DNA from: Hydrogenovibrio sp965140365
GTDB lineage: Bacteria; Pseudomonadota; Gammaproteobacteria; Thiomicrospirales; Thiomicrospiraceae
Assembly: GCA_965140365.1 (NCBI GenBank)
Contig: OZ223196.1
Length of the DNA: 64,000 nt
Direction: 5' to 3' (one strand)
Shown here: positions 1 to 9,327 of the stretch, in pieces
How positions within the stretch are numbered: position 1 is the stretch's first letter
Layout of the letters: each line of letters begins with the position of its first letter
Program-made: the position numbers and the translations under genes
The notes under the pieces: generated by a model
Told to the model about the DNA's origin: nothing
Seen by the model: only the letters and a program-made list of their open reading frames with translations
The model's database searches: none

Positions 1-171
1 TGTTGCTTAATGTGTTTTGATAGGGCGTTTTGGGTTTCTCAACGCGCTTAACCTTAACCTGCTCTAAATAATAGACTTTATTTATAAGGGTATAAATGTA
101 AATGACTATCGTTATGATGTCATATTTAAGTTCGATTAAGGCTTGAGAAAAGCTTGAAGGCCGTTAGCAGG

Positions 172-199
172 AGAAAAGAACCGGCGGTTGCGGCCGGCT
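172..199 (-). terminator. weak intrinsic terminator after the csiV-like gene
   Basis: A 7-bp stem (179-185 with 193-199, one G-U pair) is followed on the minus strand by a short CTTTTCT tract. It lies just downstream of the last gene of the mfd-csiV pair. The U-tract is interrupted, so this is a modest call. The remaining bases 1-170 hold no gene that I can support. Confidence 0.4.
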
Positions 200-210
200 C
201 TGAAGACGGC

Positions 211-825
211 TTATCGTCCTAGGTATTGAATTTTGACGAGTGCGCCGAAAATCGGATGGTCAAAATAATGCAGTTCGCCGGATTTGATTTTGCGGGATTC
301 CTTTAACTGGAAACGCCAGAAGTCAGGTAAGTCTGCTTCTTCCACATTCTCGTTGGCGGCGAATTCGTTGCGGATGCGCTGGGGAATTTTGCGTTCCAAT
401 TCCAGGTCTAAACGTACATGGGCATAGCGGGATTTATAAAATACCAAAGTGCCAAGCAGTTTGGATTGATAGCTTTTTTCCGGTAAGGCTTCGATCAGAA
501 TCGGTTTGGTTTGGTTTTCCGGTTTACCTTCCAGTACCCAGCTAGTATGGTAAAGAATGTGATAGCCTTTTTTCGGCGTCATTTTGTTCGCTTCGCTTTT
601 CAGCATGAAACGGCTGGGCGGCAGGGTGGTGAGGTTAACGGTGCCGTCGGTATTGATTAAATCCGGTTCGTGCCAGTATTCTTCGGTCCAACCGCGTAAT
701 GCGAGGGTTTCAAAAACAATCAATTCCACCTGATATTTCGGAAGATTGTTGGCTTGGGCTTTGGTCGAGAAGCCCAGGCTGAGAAGGCAAACCGTGATGA
801 GGCTGAAAAACAATCGTGTGTGCAT
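211..825 (-). CDS. csiV: CsiV-like periplasmic protein (PF10972-type)
   Basis: This 204-residue protein has a Sec signal peptide (hydrophobic residues about 5-20, cleavage near AQA-NN). The mature part starts with YQVELIVFE, the opening typical of the CsiV family of periplasmic peptidoglycan-associated proteins. In Vibrio cholerae CsiV is needed for responses to a non-canonical D-amino acid; the role here is inferred from the family only. Its ATG directly abuts the TAA stop of mfd with no spacer, so it is translationally coupled to mfd and is the distal gene of a two-gene operon. An mfd-csiV pairing also occurs in other gammaproteobacteria. Confidence 0.75.
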   Translation of the reverse strand: MHTRLFFSLITVCLLSLGFSTKAQANNLPKYQVELIVFETLALRGWTEEYWHEPDLINTDGTVNLTTLPPSRFMLKSEANKMTPKKGYHILYHTSWVLEGKPENQTKPILIEALPEKSYQSKLLGTLVFYKSRYAHVRLDLELERKIPQRIRNEFAANENVEEADLPDFWRFQLKESRKIKSGELHYFDHPIFGALVKIQYLGR

Positions 826-3800
826 TTAGGTTTCCTTATTTGCGATGGTCGCCACAATGAGTTCAATGGCGTCGATTCGTTGTTTCATGTCAGGCATTGT
901 ATCGAAATATTTTAATTCCGTTTGCCCTTTTAGTTGATAGTTCTTTGGGTGGTTTTGAATCAATTTAATCAATTCCACCGGGTTGATGTTGGGGCTGTCG
1001 CCAAACTGAAGGCGAATCATCGATTCGGACGCTTCGAGTTTTTTCAGGTTCAGCGGTTCAATCAACAGTTTAACGCGTGTCGCCTCAAACAAGTTTTTGA
1101 CTTGCGACGGTAAAAGCCCGAAGCGGTCGATCATTTCCACTTCCAGTTCTTGCAAGCTGGCGCTGTTGTTGGCGCTGGCGATGCGTTTGTAGAACACCAA
1201 TCGGGTGTGGATGTCCGGCAGATAATCTTCCGGAATCAGGGCCGGTAAGCCGAGTTCAATCTCTGCGCCAGTGTGGAGTTTGGCTTCCAGCGCGGGTTGT
1301 TTGCCGGACTTCAACGATTTGACGGCGCGTTCCAGCAGTTCCGAATAGAGGCCGAAACCGATCTCCTGAATCTGGCCGGATTGGCCGTCGCCCAACAATT
1401 CACCGGCACCGCGAATTTCCAAATCGTGGCTGGCAAGCATGAACCCAGCACCCAGAGTGTCGTGTTTGGCGATGGCGGTGAGGCGTTTTTCGGCATCGGC
1501 CGTCATCAAACTTTTTCCGGCGGTAAACATATAGGCATAGGCTTTGTGGTGCGAACGCCCGACACGACCGCGTAACTGGTGCAATTGCGCCAGGCCAAAT
1601 TTGTCGGCACGGTGAATCAAAATGGTGTTGGCGGTCGGGATGTCGATACCGGTTTCGATGATGGTGGTGCAGACCAGAATATTGAAACGGCGGTGATAGA
1701 AATTCTGCATCACCTGCTCAAGTTCCCGTTCGTGCATTTGGCCGTGGGCAACGTCCACCTTGGCTTCCGGCAGAAGTTCACGAATGTCTTCGGCCATTTG
1801 TTCGATGCGGTCAACGTTGTTGTACAGTAAATAGATTTGGCCGCCGCGGCGAATTTCGCGCAGGCAGGCTTCCTTGACTACATCCGGGTTCCATTCCTGT
1901 ACGAAGGTTTGCACGGCCAGGCGTTTGGCCGGCGGCGTGGCGATAATCGACAAGTCGCGCAAGTCGTTCATCGCCATATTCAGCGTTCTCGGAATCGGTG
2001 TCGCGGTCATGGTGAGTACATCGACTTCGGTACGCAATTTTTTGAGCTGCTCTTTCTGGCGCACGCCGAAACGGTGTTCCTCGTCGATGATGATCAGGCC
2101 GAGGTTGTCGAATTTCATGTCACCCTGAATCAGCTTATGGGTGCCGATAATGATGTCGACCTGTTTGTTTTGAACCGCTTCGAGAATCTGTTTGGTTTCT
2201 TTGGCGGATTGGAAACGTGATAATCCTTCGATGCGCACCGGCCAGTCGGCAAAACGGTTTTTGAAGTTTTCCATGTGCTGCTGGGCCAACAGGGTGGTGG
2301 GCACCAAAACCACGACCTGTTTGCCGGCGTAAGCGGCTATGAAAGCGGCGCGCATGGCCACTTCGGTTTTGCCGAAGCCGACGTCGCCGCAAATGAGGCG
2401 GTCCATCGGTTTGCTGGCTTGCATGTCGTGCACCACGGCATCGATGGCGGCTTCCTGGTCGGGCGTTTCTTCAAATGGGAAGTTAGCGCTAAAGCGGGCG
2501 TAGGCTTCTTCGTCGGTTCCGAAAGAATGACCAGGCCTGGCTTCGCGTTGGGCGTAGATATCGAGCAGTTCGGCGGCGACGTCACGAACTTTTTCGGCGG
2601 CTTTGCGTTTGGCCTTGTCCCATTTGTCGGAGCCGAGTTTGTGCAGCGGGGCGGTTTCGGCGCTGGCGCCGGTGTAGCGACTGATAAGGTGCAACGAGGT
2701 GACGGGCACGTACAACTTGGCTTCACCGGCGTATTCAATCATCAGGAATTCGTGTTCTTCGCCTTGGATGGTCATGGTTTCCAAGCCGAGGTAACGACCG
2801 ACCCCGTGATCAAAATGGACAATCGGGCTGCCGACGTCCAGTTCGATGAGGTTGGAAATGGCGGTGTCGAATTCGGAATGTTTGCGCTTACGGCGGCGCT
2901 TTTGGATAACGGTCTGGCCGAAAATCTGCGCCTCGGAGATCAGGCAGAAATCCGGTGTGAAGATGGATTCTTCCAGTGGGCCGACCACAATTTGGTGTGG
3001 TAAATCGTTGTGTTTAAAGGCGTTCCAATCGTCAACGATTTTAGGCACTTTTCCTTTAAATTCAGTGTGTTTTCCGAGTAATGTTAACAGTGTTTCTCGA
3101 CGCCCGGTGGATTCGGCGCAATACAGAATGCGACCGCCGTATTCGCTCTGGTACTGATCCAGAAAGGCATTGAGTTTGGCCATAGGGTATTCACTGTTGG
3201 CCTGAACATTTAAATCCGGTACCGGTAGGGTTTTGAAGTTCACCTGGCTTTTGCCGGACGCGATGCGTTCCAGCTGAATGCGGTGATAGTTTTTCAGGGC
3301 GCTGAAAATGTCGTTTTCGGTTTGAATCAACTCTTCCGGCGGCAACACGGGATAATCCGGATTGTGCCGGGCGATTTGGTAGCGCTCTCGGTAATCACGC
3401 CAGTTTTGTTCGATGGCGTCCTGAATGGCCGGCTGGCTAAAGAAAAGACTGTTTTCGGGAATGTAGTCGAACAGCGTGGCGGTTTCAGCGTGAAACAAGG
3501 ATAGGTAATATTCCAGGCCGTCAACGGTCTGACCGTTATGAACGGCTTGATATAACAGGCTGTTGCGCGATTCGTCACCGAAGGTTTGCCGGAAAGATTG
3601 TTTGAAAAGAGTAATGCCGTCCGGGTTGAGGTCGTATTCCTTAGCGGGCAGGAGTTCGATTTGGTCAATCTGTTCGGTGCTGAGTTGGGTTTCCGGGTCG
3701 AAACAGCGGATGGTTTCGACTTCGTCGTCGAATAAATCCAATCGGAAAGGCGTTCGGCTGCCCATGGGGAACAGGTCGATGATTGAACCGCGCACGGCAA

Positions 3801-4299
3801 ATTCGCCGTGCTCCATGACTTGACTGACGCGTTGATAACCGCCGGATTCCAAACGCTGGGTAAAGGGTTCGGTGTCGAGGGTGTCGCCGCACTTTAATAT
3901 AAAGGTGTATTGTTCGATGAAGGTGTGTGGAACCACTTTCTGCAACAGGGTGCTGACCGGCAGAATCAATATGCCTTTTTGGGTTTGCGGCAGTTGGTAG
4001 AGCGTGCGTAACCGTTGCGAGATGATGTCCTGATGCGGTGAAAACTGATCATAGGGCAGGGTTTCCCATTCCGGAAAATTCAGAATCGAAAGGTCGCCTT
4101 CGGAAAAGAAGTTCAGCGCATCTTCGTATTTGTTGGCTTCACTCATGTCCTGAGTCAGCAAAACCACCAGGCCTGGGTGGTTTCGAGCTTTTTCCATAAT
4201 GGCGAGGGCATCTTCGGCCGAGGTGTTGAGTGACCAATGCGATACTTGGCCTTTAAGTGGAACCTGTTCGGCTTCCAGTAAGGAATAGGTTTTGGACAT
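826..4299 (-). CDS. mfd: transcription-repair coupling factor Mfd
   Basis: Mfd is an ATP-dependent DNA translocase that displaces stalled RNA polymerase at lesions and recruits UvrA. The 1157 residues match the full-length family. The N-terminal third is the UvrB-like module. A CarD-like RNA-polymerase-interacting domain lies around 490-560 (VHFDHGVGRYLG). The SF2 motor follows, with Walker A GDVGFGKTE near residue 640, a DEEH box near 739 and TATPIPRTL shortly after. A TRCF C-terminal domain ends the protein. The ATG at 4299 is the only sensible start. No truncation or frameshift is seen. It is upstream of, and coupled to, the csiV-like gene. Confidence 0.97.
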   Translation of the reverse strand: MSKTYSLLEAEQVPLKGQVSHWSLNTSAEDALAIMEKARNHPGLVVLLTQDMSEANKYEDALNFFSEGDLSILNFPEWETLPYDQFSPHQDIISQRLRTLYQLPQTQKGILILPVSTLLQKVVPHTFIEQYTFILKCGDTLDTEPFTQRLESGGYQRVSQVMEHGEFAVRGSIIDLFPMGSRTPFRLDLFDDEVETIRCFDPETQLSTEQIDQIELLPAKEYDLNPDGITLFKQSFRQTFGDESRNSLLYQAVHNGQTVDGLEYYLSLFHAETATLFDYIPENSLFFSQPAIQDAIEQNWRDYRERYQIARHNPDYPVLPPEELIQTENDIFSALKNYHRIQLERIASGKSQVNFKTLPVPDLNVQANSEYPMAKLNAFLDQYQSEYGGRILYCAESTGRRETLLTLLGKHTEFKGKVPKIVDDWNAFKHNDLPHQIVVGPLEESIFTPDFCLISEAQIFGQTVIQKRRRKRKHSEFDTAISNLIELDVGSPIVHFDHGVGRYLGLETMTIQGEEHEFLMIEYAGEAKLYVPVTSLHLISRYTGASAETAPLHKLGSDKWDKAKRKAAEKVRDVAAELLDIYAQREARPGHSFGTDEEAYARFSANFPFEETPDQEAAIDAVVHDMQASKPMDRLICGDVGFGKTEVAMRAAFIAAYAGKQVVVLVPTTLLAQQHMENFKNRFADWPVRIEGLSRFQSAKETKQILEAVQNKQVDIIIGTHKLIQGDMKFDNLGLIIIDEEHRFGVRQKEQLKKLRTEVDVLTMTATPIPRTLNMAMNDLRDLSIIATPPAKRLAVQTFVQEWNPDVVKEACLREIRRGGQIYLLYNNVDRIEQMAEDIRELLPEAKVDVAHGQMHERELEQVMQNFYHRRFNILVCTTIIETGIDIPTANTILIHRADKFGLAQLHQLRGRVGRSHHKAYAYMFTAGKSLMTADAEKRLTAIAKHDTLGAGFMLASHDLEIRGAGELLGDGQSGQIQEIGFGLYSELLERAVKSLKSGKQPALEAKLHTGAEIELGLPALIPEDYLPDIHTRLVFYKRIASANNSASLQELEVEMIDRFGLLPSQVKNLFEATRVKLLIEPLNLKKLEASESMIRLQFGDSPNINPVELIKLIQNHPKNYQLKGQTELKYFDTMPDMKQRIDAIELIVATIANKET

Positions 4300-4467
4300 G
4301 CGAATTTCTGCGGTTTCTTATATTGGATTGGGTTGAAATGACGGTATTTTATCAAAATATTGCTTTCAACTGGCGTTTTCAGGCCGCATAATAGCCGTCA
4401 TCTGTTTCGTGTAAACGCACGGTCTAGAATCATATCCAATCGCATCGGGAAAAAGGTTGAATCAATT

Positions 4468-5691
4468 ATGAAGGGGCGTTGGGCTTACAACTGGGTACAA
4501 ATTTTAGCGCATCATTACGGGAAAAGTACTGTGGTGTTCGGTGCCTTGTGGTTGTTGGCGCTGGGCGGGTTGTTTCAATCCTTGGCTTTGTTTGAGCAGA
4601 TGCATTTTATGTGGGTTGGGCTGGCATTGGCTTTGATGGGGGCCGTGGCGGTTAAGGTAATGGATTCGATTAAAGCCGGTGTATTGCTGTTTGGGTTGAG
4701 CTTGGCCACATTGGGCGCTGTGTTGGGGCTGTTAGGCTGGTTTGGTGTGTCGCTGAACGAGACGTCTGTGCTGGGCATGGTGGTGGTGTTGGCATTGATG
4801 ATGAGTAATCTGGTGCATGTGGTGGCGGCTTTATTGCGGGAAATGGCGCGGGGCGGGTTTCAGCATGATGCCTTGGCCGAAGCTTTGAGTATGAATGCGT
4901 CGCCCATTTTGCTGTCTAACCTGACAACCGGGCTGGGATTCGGTGTGGCGGCTTTTTACGACCCGCGTTTAATGGATGCGGCTTGGATTGTGTTGTTGGG
5001 CGCGGCCGTGACTTACGCCATGCTGATGACGGCGTTGCCGCTGATTTTATTGCGCTGGTTTTTGGAGTTCCGTGTGGGGCACTATGAAGACCGTCATGGT
5101 TTTATTGGTTTGGCGGAAAAATTTCAGGCGCATCCAAAGTGGGTGACATTGATGCTGTGGTTGTCTGCACTATTGGTTGTAATGAGCTTGGTCTATTTAG
5201 GCCGGAAGCTGGATAATCTCAGCGCGGTGGGCGTGATGTTGGCCACGAGTTTTGTGGTGTTATTAGTATTTTGGCATGACCTTAAAATAAGTTTAATGAC
5301 CCTATTAAGCAGTATTTTGTCGGTCATTTTGGTTTTGACTGCGTATTTTTCCGTGCAAAATTTGCAAGCCATATCGGCCGTTATTTTGATTGTGCCGCTC
5401 GGAATTGTGTTGGATGACGCCATTCATTACTTTGCGCGTTACTTGAAGTCAAAGCGGGGGTATTTAAACGATGCGGAGTCATGTCATCGATTTGCGCTAG
5501 CCAGCGTAGGGCGGCCGATCTGGGCCACCACGCAGATTTTGATTGCCGGATTATTGGTGTTGAGTTTCAGTGAAAATACCTTGGTGAAACAGTCGAGTCT
5601 GGTGACGCTTTTGGCGGTTTTATTAGCCTCATATATCGTGTTGGTTTGGCTGCCGGCACTGGGGTTAAAAAAGGCTAAAAACAACCGCTAA
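4468..5691 (+). CDS. RND/MMPL-like polytopic membrane protein lacking porter domains
   Basis: The protein of 407 residues is almost entirely transmembrane. It contains two related halves: the first has MSNLVHVVAALLRE followed by an ATTG-like helix pair, the second has GIVLDDAIHYFARY followed by the same arrangement. These resemble the TM4 proton-relay segments of RND/MMPL transporters. The large periplasmic porter loops that normally separate the helices are absent, so only the membrane core remains. I chose ATG 4468 (AGG 11 bases upstream) over an in-frame start at 4360, because the earlier codons encode an implausible charged leader. Substrate and partners are unknown. It diverges from mfd, so the two share the short region around 4300-4467. 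Confidence 0.6.
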   Translation: MKGRWAYNWVQILAHHYGKSTVVFGALWLLALGGLFQSLALFEQMHFMWVGLALALMGAVAVKVMDSIKAGVLLFGLSLATLGAVLGLLGWFGVSLNETSVLGMVVVLALMMSNLVHVVAALLREMARGGFQHDALAEALSMNASPILLSNLTTGLGFGVAAFYDPRLMDAAWIVLLGAAVTYAMLMTALPLILLRWFLEFRVGHYEDRHGFIGLAEKFQAHPKWVTLMLWLSALLVVMSLVYLGRKLDNLSAVGVMLATSFVVLLVFWHDLKISLMTLLSSILSVILVLTAYFSVQNLQAISAVILIVPLGIVLDDAIHYFARYLKSKRGYLNDAESCHRFALASVGRPIWATTQILIAGLLVLSFSENTLVKQSSLVTLLAVLLASYIVLVWLPALGLKKAKNNR

Positions 5692-5994
5692 TAAAATTTA
5701 TTCCATAAAATCAGTAAAACTTATTATTCAATATACGAAAAATTTATTTTTAATTTGAATATTAATGCTTCATTATTTCCGGTCAAGAAGTCTGTGGTAA
5801 CTCAAAAACAGCACGGATAGGGCGTCTCGGTCAAGACGGCCGCCACTTTCCGGCTCGGATTTCTCAAATAAAAATCAGATAAGCGCTTGATGTTATAGCG
5901 GGATTCAGCGTTTTCGGGATCTGAACCCTAAAACCTTTTCTTGTTTGACGGTTTAAGTGCAATTTCTAGAGATACGAATGAAAAGGAACGAAAA
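5692..5994. other. intergenic region upstream of sqr
   Basis: These 303 bases hold no coding region. The left part is very AT-rich. A candidate promoter, TTGACG (5945-5950) with a 16-base spacer to TAGAGA (5967-5972), lies close to the sqr start. A good Shine-Dalgarno (AGGA, 5984-5987) sits 7 bases before ATG 5995. No riboswitch-like fold was recognised. Confidence 0.4.
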
Positions 5995-7302
5995 ATGGCA
6001 ACAATTGTTGTAGTAGGATCAAGCACCGGTGGTCTACCGATGGCTTACGATGTTCGTAAGCACCTAGGCAAAGAACACACCATCAAAGTCGTAAACGCTA
6101 TCGACGAGTTTAATTTCGTCCCATCCAACCCGTGGGTGGCCGTTGGCTGGCGTAAGCCGGAAGACATTTCTTTCAAGCTGGAACCGCATTTGACGCGTAA
6201 AGGCATCGAGTTCTACCACCAGACTGTGACGAAGCTGGATGCTCCGAACAACAAAATCACTTTGGATGACGGTAACGAAATGGACTACGATTACCTGATT
6301 CTGGCCACCGGCCCGGCATTGGCATTTGAAGAAATTGAAGGCTTTGGGCCGAAGAGCCACGGCGGGAACACGGTTTCCGTTTGTACGACGCCGCACGCGA
6401 CCGAAGCGTTCGAGCAGTGGGAAGAGTTCTGCGAGAATCCTGGTCCAATCGTTGTAGGCGCGGTACAGGGCGCTTCTTGTTATGGACCAGCTTACGAGTT
6501 TGCGATGATTATGGAAACGGATTTGCGTAAGCGTAAGATTCGTAGCCAGGTGCCAATGACGTTTGTAACCTCTGAGCCTTACATCGGTCATTTGGGACTA
6601 GGTGGTGTCGGTGACTCCAAAGGGTTGATGGAAAACGAAATGCGTGATCGTCATATTAATTGGATCTGCAACGCTAAAGTCACCAAGATTGAAGACGGCA
6701 AGATGTATGTTGATGAGCACAATAATAAAGGTGAAGTCATTGATCAGCATGAATTGCCATTTAAATATTCCATGATGTTGCCGGCGTTTAAGGGGTCTAA
6801 ATTCCTGCAAGAATTGGCGGAGCCTGAAAATATGGGTGGTCCTTTGGTCAACCCGCGCGGTTTCGTTAAGGTGGATAACTTTAGCCGTAATCCAGCGTTT
6901 CATAATATTTATGCTCTGGGTGTTGGGATTGCGATTCCACCGGTTGAAAAAACGCCGGTTCCGGTTGGTACACCAAAAACCGGGTTGATGATCGAGTCAA
7001 TGGTGACCGCGATCTGCCACAACATTGAAGCGAATTTGGAAGGCAAGGAACCGGATGCCGAGCCAACTTGGAACACCGTTTGTCTGGCCGACATGGGGGA
7101 CACGGGTGCGGCCTTTGTGGCCTTACCGCAAATTCCACCACGTAACCTGACTTGGGCGAAGCGTGGTAAGTGGGTTCACTTGGCGAAAATCGCATTTGAA
7201 AAATACTTCATTCGTAATATGAAAGCTGGTAACTCCGAGCCGATTTATCAGAAGTATATTATGAAAATGTTGGGGATCAACCGTTTGAAATCCGACAAAT
7301 AA
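5995..7302 (+). CDS. sqr: sulfide:quinone oxidoreductase
   Basis: Sqr is a peripheral-membrane flavoprotein that oxidises sulfide to sulfur or polysulfide and reduces quinone. The 435-residue protein starts with an FAD-binding GSSTGG loop and carries the motif block FVPSNPWVAVGW (about 41-52). The three redox cysteines fall at 130 (VSVC), 162 (GASCYGPAYEF) and 363 (NTVC), close to Cys128/160/356 of the Acidithiobacillus ferrooxidans enzyme. The C-terminal amphipathic segment FEKYFIRNMK resembles the membrane-binding tail of that enzyme. ATG 5995 is preferred to the upstream TTG at 5941 because of its ribosome site and because the family starts here. It is a monocistronic gene with its own terminator and a strong metabolic indicator of sulfur oxidation. 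Confidence 0.93.
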   Translation: MATIVVVGSSTGGLPMAYDVRKHLGKEHTIKVVNAIDEFNFVPSNPWVAVGWRKPEDISFKLEPHLTRKGIEFYHQTVTKLDAPNNKITLDDGNEMDYDYLILATGPALAFEEIEGFGPKSHGGNTVSVCTTPHATEAFEQWEEFCENPGPIVVGAVQGASCYGPAYEFAMIMETDLRKRKIRSQVPMTFVTSEPYIGHLGLGGVGDSKGLMENEMRDRHINWICNAKVTKIEDGKMYVDEHNNKGEVIDQHELPFKYSMMLPAFKGSKFLQELAEPENMGGPLVNPRGFVKVDNFSRNPAFHNIYALGVGIAIPPVEKTPVPVGTPKTGLMIESMVTAICHNIEANLEGKEPDAEPTWNTVCLADMGDTGAAFVALPQIPPRNLTWAKRGKWVHLAKIAFEKYFIRNMKAGNSEPIYQKYIMKMLGINRLKSDK

Positions 7303-7323
7303 GACGCTCTTTGTCTTTGAATA

Positions 7324-7351
7324 AAAACGCCCTCCTTGTGAGGGCGTTTTT
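7324..7351 (+). terminator. intrinsic terminator after sqr
   Basis: An 11-bp perfect stem (7324-7334 with 7340-7350) with a 5-base loop is followed by a T-run. The A-run on the left would make it work in both directions. Confidence 0.9.
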
Positions 7352-7435
7352 GTTTGTGCCGCTTATGGACACAAGGATGAATTCCTGGCGTTTAAAGTCA
7401 TCATTGCCGCAAGGCTTTGCTTTATAATAAGCGCC

Positions 7436-8062
7436 ATGAATTTAGCCTTCACCCTTCATTATCTGGATTTGCTTGGCACTATGGTGTTTGCCATGACCGG
7501 GTTATTGGCGGCCAGCCGGAAACAGCTTGATTTATTCGGTGCCATTGTCATTGCCATGGTGACGGCCGTCGGTGGCGGCACCTTACGTGATTTGATCTTA
7601 GATCAACCGGTTTTTTGGTTGTCGCAAAACATCTATATTTATGTAGTGGTGGTGTCAACCCTGTTCCTGTTTTTCTACGCGCGTTTTCGTACCATACCGA
7701 CGCGGTTGTTACTGTTTTTGGATGCGTTGGGGCTGGCGGTGTTCAGTGTGATTGGCGCTCAAAAAGCCATGGCATTGGGCTTGTCCGACCCCATTGTGAT
7801 TATGACCGGGGTTATGACCGGTGTGGTTGGTGGCGTGATTCGTGATGTTTTGATGGGCGAAGTGCCATTGATTTTCCGTAAGGAAATCTATGCGACGGCT
7901 TCTTTTGCCGGCATCAGTTTATTGTTGCTGATGGAAGGTTGGGGTGTGTCGGCGGATGTGTCGGTCATCGTGTCGATTTTAGTGATTTTTATCTTGCGGG
8001 CGTGGGCGGTGCAATTCAATATTGGATTGCCGGTGTTCCAGCCCGTAAATACGCAGGATTAA
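7436..8062 (+). CDS. TRIC-channel / UPF0126 family membrane protein
   Basis: The 208-residue protein has about seven hydrophobic helices and two copies of the family signature: GGGTLRDL in the first half and GGVIRDV in the second. This internal duplication is characteristic of UPF0126 (YicG/YadS) proteins, now grouped with prokaryotic TRIC-type channels. Its transported ion or substrate in this organism is not known. A TATAAT (7422-7427) lies only 8 bases before the ATG and no good -35 was found, so its promoter is unclear. The lolC/E-type gene follows after 14 bases, so the two may be cotranscribed. Confidence 0.85.
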   Translation: MNLAFTLHYLDLLGTMVFAMTGLLAASRKQLDLFGAIVIAMVTAVGGGTLRDLILDQPVFWLSQNIYIYVVVVSTLFLFFYARFRTIPTRLLLFLDALGLAVFSVIGAQKAMALGLSDPIVIMTGVMTGVVGGVIRDVLMGEVPLIFRKEIYATASFAGISLLLLMEGWGVSADVSVIVSILVIFILRAWAVQFNIGLPVFQPVNTQD

Positions 8063-8076
8063 ATTAAGAGTTTTCT

Positions 8077-9327
8077 ATGTTCAAACTGCCATTTGAGTTG
8101 TTATTGGGGATGCGCTATACCCGGGCTAAAAAACGGAATGGATTTATTTCGTTTATTTCGCTGTCCTCGATTATCGGGATTGCGTTGGGCGTCACGGCCT
8201 TGGTGACGGTGATGTCGATTATGAATGGGTTCCAGCAAGAATTGCGCGACCGTATTTTAGACATGACGGCGCATATGACCTTGTCCGAGCGCGGCGAACG
8301 GTTACACCATTGGCAGGACTTGTACGGCATCGTGAAAACCTTGCCCCATGTAAAGGGCGCGGCACCGAATGCCATGGGGCAGGGTATGTTGACGGCGGGG
8401 GATCGTGTTAAAGGTGTTTTGGTGAGAGGTATTTTGCCGCAGTATGAAGGCCAGGTGGCGGATGTTCAGTCCAAAATGGTTTATGGGCAAATCGATGACC
8501 TAAAATCCCGCGATTACAACATTATTATTGGTACGGAGCTGGCGAATGGCTTGGGTGTATCGGTGGGAGACAAAGTCACGTTGGTGGCCCCGCAGGCCTC
8601 GATTTCGCCGATGGGAATTATGCCACGTTTAAAGCGATTTACCGTGTCCGGCCTGTTTGAAGTGGGGATGCACGAATACGACAGCGCATTGGCGCTGGTG
8701 CATATGAATGATGCCCAGCGAGTGTTCAAGCTGGGTGATGCGGTGTCGGCTTTGCAATTGCGGTTGGATGATTTGTTCGCGGTTCGCACGGTGCGTAATG
8801 AAATTGCCGATGATATTGATCAGGTGTTGTACATCCGTGACTGGACGCAGCAACACGCTAACTTCTTTAAAGCCATTGAAATGGAAAAGCGCATGATGTT
8901 CATCGTGCTGGCGTTGATTATCATGGTGGCGGCATTCAATATCGTGTCGACCATGGTCATGGTGGTTACGGACAAACAAAAAGACATTGCGGTGCTGCGT
9001 ACTATTGGTGCCAGTCCGGCCAGTATTCAAGCCATTTTTATGGTGCAGGGCTTAATTATCGGGGTTGTCGGCGCTTTGATGGGGATTGTCGGTGGGGTGG
9101 CGATTTCCCTGAATATTGATGTGATCGTACCGTTTATTGAAAACCTGTTCGGCTTTAAGTTCTTCCCGGCGGACATTTATTACATCAGCAAAATTCCGTC
9201 CGATCTACATTGGGACGATGTTTGGGTGGTGTCAGGCCTGGCGTTTGTTTTAACTTTATTAGCCACGATTTACCCGGCCCGACGCGCGGCCAAGACTCAA
9301 CCCGCGGAGGCTTTGCGTTATGAGTAA
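8077..9327 (+). CDS. lolC: lipoprotein-releasing ABC permease (LolC/LolE/LolF type)
   Basis: This permease extracts outer-membrane lipoproteins from the inner membrane and hands them to LolA. It has 416 residues: TM1 around 25-50 (LSSIIGIALGVTALVTV, then MSIMNGFQQELRDRIL), a large periplasmic domain, and three C-terminal helices ending in the MacB/FtsX-type segment ARRAAKTQPAEALRYE. It overlaps lolD by 8 bases. No second permease (lolE) follows lolD, so this single gene may form a homodimer of LolF type; a separate lolE elsewhere cannot be excluded from this window. Confidence 0.92.
   Translation: MFKLPFELLLGMRYTRAKKRNGFISFISLSSIIGIALGVTALVTVMSIMNGFQQELRDRILDMTAHMTLSERGERLHHWQDLYGIVKTLPHVKGAAPNAMGQGMLTAGDRVKGVLVRGILPQYEGQVADVQSKMVYGQIDDLKSRDYNIIIGTELANGLGVSVGDKVTLVAPQASISPMGIMPRLKRFTVSGLFEVGMHEYDSALALVHMNDAQRVFKLGDAVSALQLRLDDLFAVRTVRNEIADDIDQVLYIRDWTQQHANFFKAIEMEKRMMFIVLALIIMVAAFNIVSTMVMVVTDKQKDIAVLRTIGASPASIQAIFMVQGLIIGVVGALMGIVGGVAISLNIDVIVPFIENLFGFKFFPADIYYISKIPSDLHWDDVWVVSGLAFVLTLLATIYPARRAAKTQPAEALRYE

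Noticed and set aside
2275..3003. 242-residue Gly/Phe-rich frame opposite mfd
   Set aside because: Antisense to a conserved part of mfd; its Gly-Phe-Val pattern mirrors codon bias on the opposite strand.
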